Source: Syntrophomonadaceae bacterium (GTDB lineage Bacteria; Bacillota; Dethiobacteria; DTU022). Taken from it: 9,064 bases of DNA. Of the stretch, positions 5,950 through 9,064 are shown piece after piece; within the stretch, counting starts at the first letter, position 1, and the number at the start of each line of letters is the position of its first letter. Below the pieces are notes generated by a model. It searched no databases. It was not told the origin of the DNA and saw only the letters and a list, made by a program, of their open reading frames with translations. The position numbers were made by a program, and so were the translations under genes. The stretch is from positions 1 to 9,064 of the forward strand of contig PWSG01000144.1 in the NCBI GenBank assembly GCA_003564055.1. The letters are read 5' to 3'.

Positions 5950-6519
5950 TCATTCAAAAAGGTCAAGATAACGACCATACCCCTGCGCGGTAAGTTCATC
6001 TTTGGGAATAAAGCGCAGGGCTGCGGAATTTATGCAGTATCTTAAGCCGGAAGGATCGGGTCCATCTGTAAAAACATGACCCAGATGGGAATCTGCTTCC
6101 CTGCTGCGCACTTCTGTACGCACCATTCCATGGCCTGTATCTTCCACTTCCACTATGCTTTCTGAATCAATTGGTCGGGTAAAACTGGGCCAACCCGTTC
6201 CGGAATCATATTTGTCAATCGAACTAAAAAGAGGTTCACCCGATACTATATCAACGTATATGCCTTTTTCTTTGTTATCCCAGTACTTATTTCTAAAAGG
6301 AGGTTCGGTTGCGTCTTCCTGGGTAACAGAATACTGTAGTTCCGTTAGGCGTTCACGCAGTTCATCCATCTCCTTTTCCCCCTTAGCTTCCATTTCCATT
6401 GCTTCGGTCTGAGAACCGTTTACTATTTCCCCAACTGCACATCCGTTTATAATAATCAAAAAGAAAGCTGAAAGTCCAATTATTATTAGCAATTTTATAA
6501 ATTGAAATTTACTATTCAA
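5950..6519 (-). CDS. msrB: Lipoprotein peptide-methionine (R)-S-oxide reductase MsrB
   Basis: Residues 1-27 form a lipoprotein signal peptide: basic N-terminus (NSKFQFIK), a hydrophobic core and the lipobox IING-C27. A charged, helix-prone linker (about 35-65, rich in Glu, Met and Lys) leads to a full SelR/MsrB domain (about 63-189) that reduces methionine-R-sulfoxide. Family motifs are [24 protein letters not shown] (106-116), GHVFTDGP and [11 protein letters not shown] with catalytic C162. The only other cysteine is the lipidated C27: the two CxxC zinc pairs are absent, and the position often held by the resolving cysteine (SGCGWPSF) is T108. Regeneration must therefore use an external reductant or partner. 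Start: TTG 6519 has GGAAGG (6529-6534) 9 nt upstream and gives a textbook signal peptide; TTG 6543 would add eight residues. It overlaps the upstream gene by 8 nt, implying translational coupling. The enzyme should sit on the outer face of the membrane. Confidence 0.93.
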   Translation of the reverse strand: MNSKFQFIKLLIIIGLSAFFLIIINGCAVGEIVNGSQTEAMEMEAKGEKEMDELRERLTELQYSVTQEDATEPPFRNKYWDNKEKGIYVDIVSGEPLFSSIDKYDSGTGWPSFTRPIDSESIVEVEDTGHGMVRTEVRSREADSHLGHVFTDGPDPSGLRYCINSAALRFIPKDELTAQGYGRYLDLFE

Positions 6520-6793
6520 CGGAAACGCCCTTCCAAAAAGCAAAATATCCTTTTATATGCTTCGCTTTTTCCTTGGGCTCAGGATAAGACCAGGTGGCAG
6601 TTCTATTTATTTCATCACCGACAACTATGTTAAAATAATGCGCTTCCCCTTTCCAGGGACATTGAGTCCTGTAATCTGTTTCAACCAGGTACTCTTTATT
6701 TACTTCTGAAGGGGGGAAATAATGATTTCCCTCCACTATAACTGTTTTATCGCTTTCAGCTATCACAGTATCATTCCAAATGGCTCTTGTCAC
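6512..6793 (-). CDS. DUF427 family protein
   Basis: This 93-residue single-domain protein is a clear match from memory to the DUF427 family. Conserved blocks: WN.TVIAES (6-14), EGNHYFPP (21-28), CPWKG (45-49), a WSYPEP (68-73), and [11 protein letters not shown] near the end. No biochemical activity is firmly established for the family, and none is claimed here. It has no signal peptide or membrane segment, so it should be cytoplasmic. GTG 6793 follows GGAGG (6802-6806) at 8 nt. It is the first gene of a two-gene unit with msrB, its TAG stop (6514-6512) lying within the first codons of msrB. The pairing hints at a role linked to oxidative stress, but that is inference. Confidence 0.93.
   Translation of the reverse strand: MTRAIWNDTVIAESDKTVIVEGNHYFPPSEVNKEYLVETDYRTQCPWKGEAHYFNIVVGDEINRTATWSYPEPKEKAKHIKGYFAFWKGVSVE
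6529..6534 (-). promoter_or_regulatory. Ribosome-binding site that fixes the msrB start
   Basis: GGAAGG on the minus strand, 9 nt before TTG 6519 and within the final codons of the DUF427 gene. It supports the shorter MsrB precursor. Confidence 0.55.
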
Positions 6794-6850
6794 AATCTAT
6801 TCCTCCACACAAGATTTATCATATAATTTTCATATACTGATATATCTAAT

Positions 6851-6879
6851 ATTATAGCCCTCTAACTATAAAGAGTCAA
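6851..6879 (-). promoter_or_regulatory. Strong sigma-A promoter of the DUF427-msrB operon
   Basis: On the minus strand TTGACT (6879-6874) and a perfect TATAAT (6856-6851) are exactly 17 nt apart. Transcription would start near 6844, about 50 nt before the GTG start. It begins just past the lgt stop codon, so the operon can be expressed independently of lgt although read-through from lgt is possible, since no terminator lies between them. Confidence 0.8.
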
Positions 6880-6897
6880 TAGCTTATAATGCTATGC

Positions 6898-7653
6898 TTA
6901 ACCTCGTTTAATTCTCCAGAGCATCAGGCAGCAAAGAACGATAATTGCCGGGGTAAAAAGTTGAACAGTTGTAAAAAAACCGGCTCCCCATGCTTCATTT
7001 ATATAACCCCAGGCTACCAGGGGATTTTCACGAAATGTTTCTTCAATTAATCCTCTGAGGATAGAATAGACGAGAACAAAGTTCCAGAAAAGATAACCCG
7101 GTTTTGCTTCTCCCCTGCGGGCAAAATGGTTATGGAGAAAAAGAAGCACAATTCCAATTAAAAAACCGTAAATTTGAGCGGGGTGACGTTCGAAAAAAAA
7201 CATAGCTGCTTCGCGACCGATAATTTCCTGGTTAAAAATATTGGCAATGCGAATAAGAGCATATCCGAGAGCAATACCGGGAACAGAAAGGTCAGCGAGG
7301 CTTGGCCAGCTTATTTTTTTTATATAACAGTACAGCCAGCTGCTAAGGATCCCGCCCAGTAAGCCACCGTGAAAGGCCAATCCACCGCGGTCGATGCGAA
7401 TAATCAGTTCCGGATTGGCCATAAAGTATTGCCAGTTAACAATCACAAATACCAGGCGTGCGCCAACAATAAGGGAAACGAGAACAACCATAAAAATAAC
7501 AAATAAAGTGTCTTCATTAAACCCTTTTTTTACACCATACTTACGCATGTAATAAAAACCGGTTAATACAGATACAGCAAACATGAGACCATACCAGCGC
7601 ACTGCCAGCGGTCCAATCTCAAAAATATAGGGACTGATGTTTTCTATGATCAT
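6898..7653 (-). CDS. lgt: Prolipoprotein diacylglyceryl transferase
   Basis: Lgt is an integral membrane enzyme that transfers diacylglycerol from phosphatidylglycerol to the lipobox cysteine of prolipoproteins. The 251-residue length and about seven hydrophobic segments fit the family. Key residues are present: WYGLMF with Y21; GGLAFHGG with H95; the signature R135-I-A-N138-I-F-N141-Q-E143-I-I-G146; RHPAQIYG at 156-163; and a C-terminal RGLIEETFRE. The signature deviates slightly from the usual pattern (I134 for the first glycine and I139 for phenylalanine) but keeps the Arg, Asn and Glu residues. ATG 7653 follows AAGGA (7663-7667) at 9 nt. It has its own promoter at 7713-7741 and is next to a predicted lipoprotein gene (msrB), whose product would be its substrate. 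Confidence 0.95.
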   Translation of the reverse strand: MIIENISPYIFEIGPLAVRWYGLMFAVSVLTGFYYMRKYGVKKGFNEDTLFVIFMVVLVSLIVGARLVFVIVNWQYFMANPELIIRIDRGGLAFHGGLLGGILSSWLYCYIKKISWPSLADLSVPGIALGYALIRIANIFNQEIIGREAAMFFFERHPAQIYGFLIGIVLLFLHNHFARRGEAKPGYLFWNFVLVYSILRGLIEETFRENPLVAWGYINEAWGAGFFTTVQLFTPAIIVLCCLMLWRIKRG

Positions 7654-7712
7654 TTAGCCACATCCTTTTTATATTCCCAACCTATTATTTTAAGGAGCCT
7701 TTATGCTGCACT

Positions 7713-7741
7713 ATCGTAAATTAATAACAACAGATTGTCAA
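7713..7741 (-). promoter_or_regulatory. Sigma-A promoter of lgt
   Basis: On the minus strand a perfect TTGACA (7741-7736) is followed after 17 nt by TACGAT (7718-7713, 4 of 6). The start point would be near 7706, about 50 nt before the lgt ATG. Confidence 0.6.
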
Positions 7742-7795
7742 CTTAGCTTTGTCAGGCAAACTTATAGACTTCTAAACACTGGCAAGAATTTTCAT

Positions 7796-7827
7796 AAAAG
7801 AACCTGCCCTTAAGGGCAGGTTCTTTT
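7796..7827. terminator. Perfect palindromic bidirectional terminator
   Basis: The 16-base arm AAAAGAACCTGCCCTT (7796-7811) is followed at once by its exact reverse complement (7812-7827), a 32-bp perfect palindrome with a GC-rich core flanked by A and T runs on both strands. It ends transcription of the beta-helix gene on the minus strand, about 90 nt after its stop, and insulates lgt. Confidence 0.88.
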
Positions 7828-7916
7828 AGCGTCATACGTTCTTTAAATTTAAAAAAGATTTATGAAATGTCGGGCAAAACCCTTAACGATAATCGGGATA
7901 AACTGCGCTTTCAAGT

Positions 7917-9064
7917 TTAATCAGTACTTTCAGCATCATTGTCTTCCTGATCTTCTTCAACATCCTCAGGAATATTACCGCTATAGGTATTATCATCCGG
8001 ATCAGCCAAATCAATGCTGGCTTCGTCCTCGCCGAGAAAAGCTCCTCCGGCCAAGGCAGCTTCATTATCTATGAAGTCATTTTCTCTTAATTTAACTAAT
8101 GATTGTTCATAGGCCACAATTCCGCCACCAAACTCAGCTGCGAAGTTACTGATAAACTCATTGCCTGTTATGTCAGCTGAGGCATTTAAAACCAGAATAA
8201 TTGCACCGCCTGAACCACCCATGGCAGCATTATCATTTAATACATTGTTATTTATAGTTACAATTGAATTTTGCACAAGCAGCCCTCCGCCGACAGCTGC
8301 AGCATTATTGGAAATAATATTATCCTCTAAAACTAAAGCAGATTCATCTCCGATAACAATTGCGCCCCCTGCTCTACCGGCCATATTTTCGTCAATAATG
8401 TTGCCAAAAACATCAGCCGCAGATTCATTTAAAATAGCAATACCGCCACCATCCTGCTGAACCAAATTTTTGAAAATATTATTACTGTTGATTGTTGCTG
8501 TTGCTTCTTTTATAAATATGCCACCACCTCCAAGTAATACAGTATTTTCAGAGATAATGTTATCAATAATTGTAGGATCCGAACCTTCGATAACAGCTAT
8601 ACCCCCACCGCTTTCTTCTGAATAGTTTTCATTGATCTGGTTATTGCTGATGGTCGGCATTGATGTTCCGGAAACTGCAATTCCACCACCAAAATTATCA
8701 GCTCTGTTTTTTGAGATATCATTACTATCAATTGTTGGAGAAGCTGCAGCGATAAAGATACCTCCGCCATACCAGATTGTATTATTCCTTTGGATAATGT
8801 TACCGGTTATTACAGGGTCAGAATTATAAACCGAAATGCCGCCTCCCCCGGTAGCAGAGTTGTTATTTATCTCATTTCCGCTTATCGTTGGAGAAGACCC
8901 TTGATCTACTGCTATTGCTCCGCCGAGATACCTCGACCGGTTTTGCCGTAAAGTATTCTCCTCAATAACGGGGCTCGACTCCCATACTTTTATACCTGCC
9001 CCGCTGTATGCTGTGTTGCCTTCTATAAGATTGTAACGAATAATAGGATCAGAGTTATTAAGCA
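7917..9064 (-). CDS. Right-handed parallel beta-helix repeat protein, C-terminal part (runs off right edge)
   Basis: The minus-strand frame is open from the window edge to the TAA at 7919-7917, giving 381 complete residues without the N-terminus; the ATG at 8660 is an internal methionine (SMPTISNNQ) and not the start. The visible part has about 13 coils of 24-28 residues with the pattern S-x-PTI-x-x-N-x-I-x-x-N-x-A-x-x-x-GGGI-x-V, for example SDPTIIDNIISEN then GGGGIFI. This is the signature of pectate-lyase-like/NosD-type right-handed beta-helices, with Asn ladders and Gly-Gly turns. After the last coil the chain ends in a short, very acidic tail (EDVEEDQEDNDAESTD) with no LPXTG, SLH or membrane anchor. 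Such proteins are usually exported and bind or cleave polysaccharides, but no catalytic residues are identifiable in the visible part. Coils vary most near the C-terminus (SAADVFG, SALVLED). The preceding genes are unrelated, so context gives no function. Confidence 0.85.
   Translation of the reverse strand, partial: LNNSDPIIRYNLIEGNTAYSGAGIKVWESSPVIEENTLRQNRSRYLGGAIAVDQGSSPTISGNEINNNSATGGGGISVYNSDPVITGNIIQRNNTIWYGGGIFIAAASPTIDSNDISKNRADNFGGGIAVSGTSMPTISNNQINENYSEESGGGIAVIEGSDPTIIDNIISENTVLLGGGGIFIKEATATINSNNIFKNLVQQDGGGIAILNESAADVFGNIIDENMAGRAGGAIVIGDESALVLEDNIISNNAAAVGGGLLVQNSIVTINNNVLNDNAAMGGSGGAIILVLNASADITGNEFISNFAAEFGGGIVAYEQSLVKLRENDFIDNEAALAGGAFLGEDEASIDLADPDDNTYSGNIPEDVEEDQEDNDAESTD

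Noticed and set aside
4457..6879. Similar GTTAG-containing spacers in the regulator promoter and the DUF427-msrB promoter
   Set aside because: The shared bases are only about five, are offset by one position relative to the -35 box, and lie in AT-rich promoters, so a common operator is not supported.
8161..8460. Plus-strand Pro/Ala-rich open frames within the beta-helix gene (also 7862-8074 and 8632-8829)
   Set aside because: They are the antisense reading of Gly/Asn-rich coils and have no independent support.
7917..8660. Beta-helix protein starting at the ATG at 8660 (247 residues)
   Set aside because: The frame stays open without a stop up to the right edge and encodes at least five more coils of the same repeat, so this methionine is internal.
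7917..9064. Tandem DNA repeats or CRISPR-like array in the beta-helix gene
   Set aside because: The periodicity of about 75-80 nt is at the protein level only; nucleotide sequence differs between coils and there are no constant repeats with spacers.

Overview
The window looks like chromosomal DNA of an anaerobic, low-to-mid GC Firmicute (Clostridia-type). Reasons: sigma-A promoters of the TTGACA/TATAAT kind, strong GGAGG ribosome-binding sites with frequent GTG and TTG starts, a Bacillus-type mrfA-mrfB repair pair, and the start of a lysine-fermentation gene (kdd) at the left edge. The species cannot be named from the sequence alone.

Layout. (1) 1-100, minus: first 33 codons of kdd (L-erythro-3,5-diaminohexanoate dehydrogenase). 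It diverges from (2) 336-3838, plus: mrfA (helicase with a C-terminal zinc-binding domain) and mrfB (DEDDh exonuclease plus TPRs), overlapping by 4 nt as one operon. (3) 3919-5735, minus: a 12-TM major facilitator transporter followed by a DtxR/MntR-family metalloregulator that also has its own strong promoter. Both genes carry the same gapped element, TCAAGCTGAT-N10-GTCAAAT, with identical spacing just upstream of their starts. (4) 5950-6793, minus: a DUF427 gene overlapping by 8 nt a lipoprotein methionine-R-sulfoxide reductase (msrB), with an excellent promoter and a 12-bp-stem terminator. (5) 6898-7653, minus: lgt, the enzyme that lipidates lipoproteins such as the MsrB next door, with its own promoter. 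(6) 7917-9064, minus: the C-terminal 381 residues of a large right-handed beta-helix repeat protein whose N-terminus lies beyond the right edge, closed by a perfect 32-bp palindromic terminator.

How the genes may work together: mrfA-mrfB is a self-contained DNA repair module. The regulator and transporter look like a small metal-responsive regulon built on the shared element; this is the best candidate for something undescribed here, although the metal, the substrate and the operator role are all inferred. DUF427-MsrB-Lgt form a cluster that would make and lipidate a surface-tethered oxidative-damage repair enzyme. The beta-helix protein is probably exported, but its signal region is not visible. 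No tRNA, rRNA, CRISPR array, insertion sequence or phage gene was seen.
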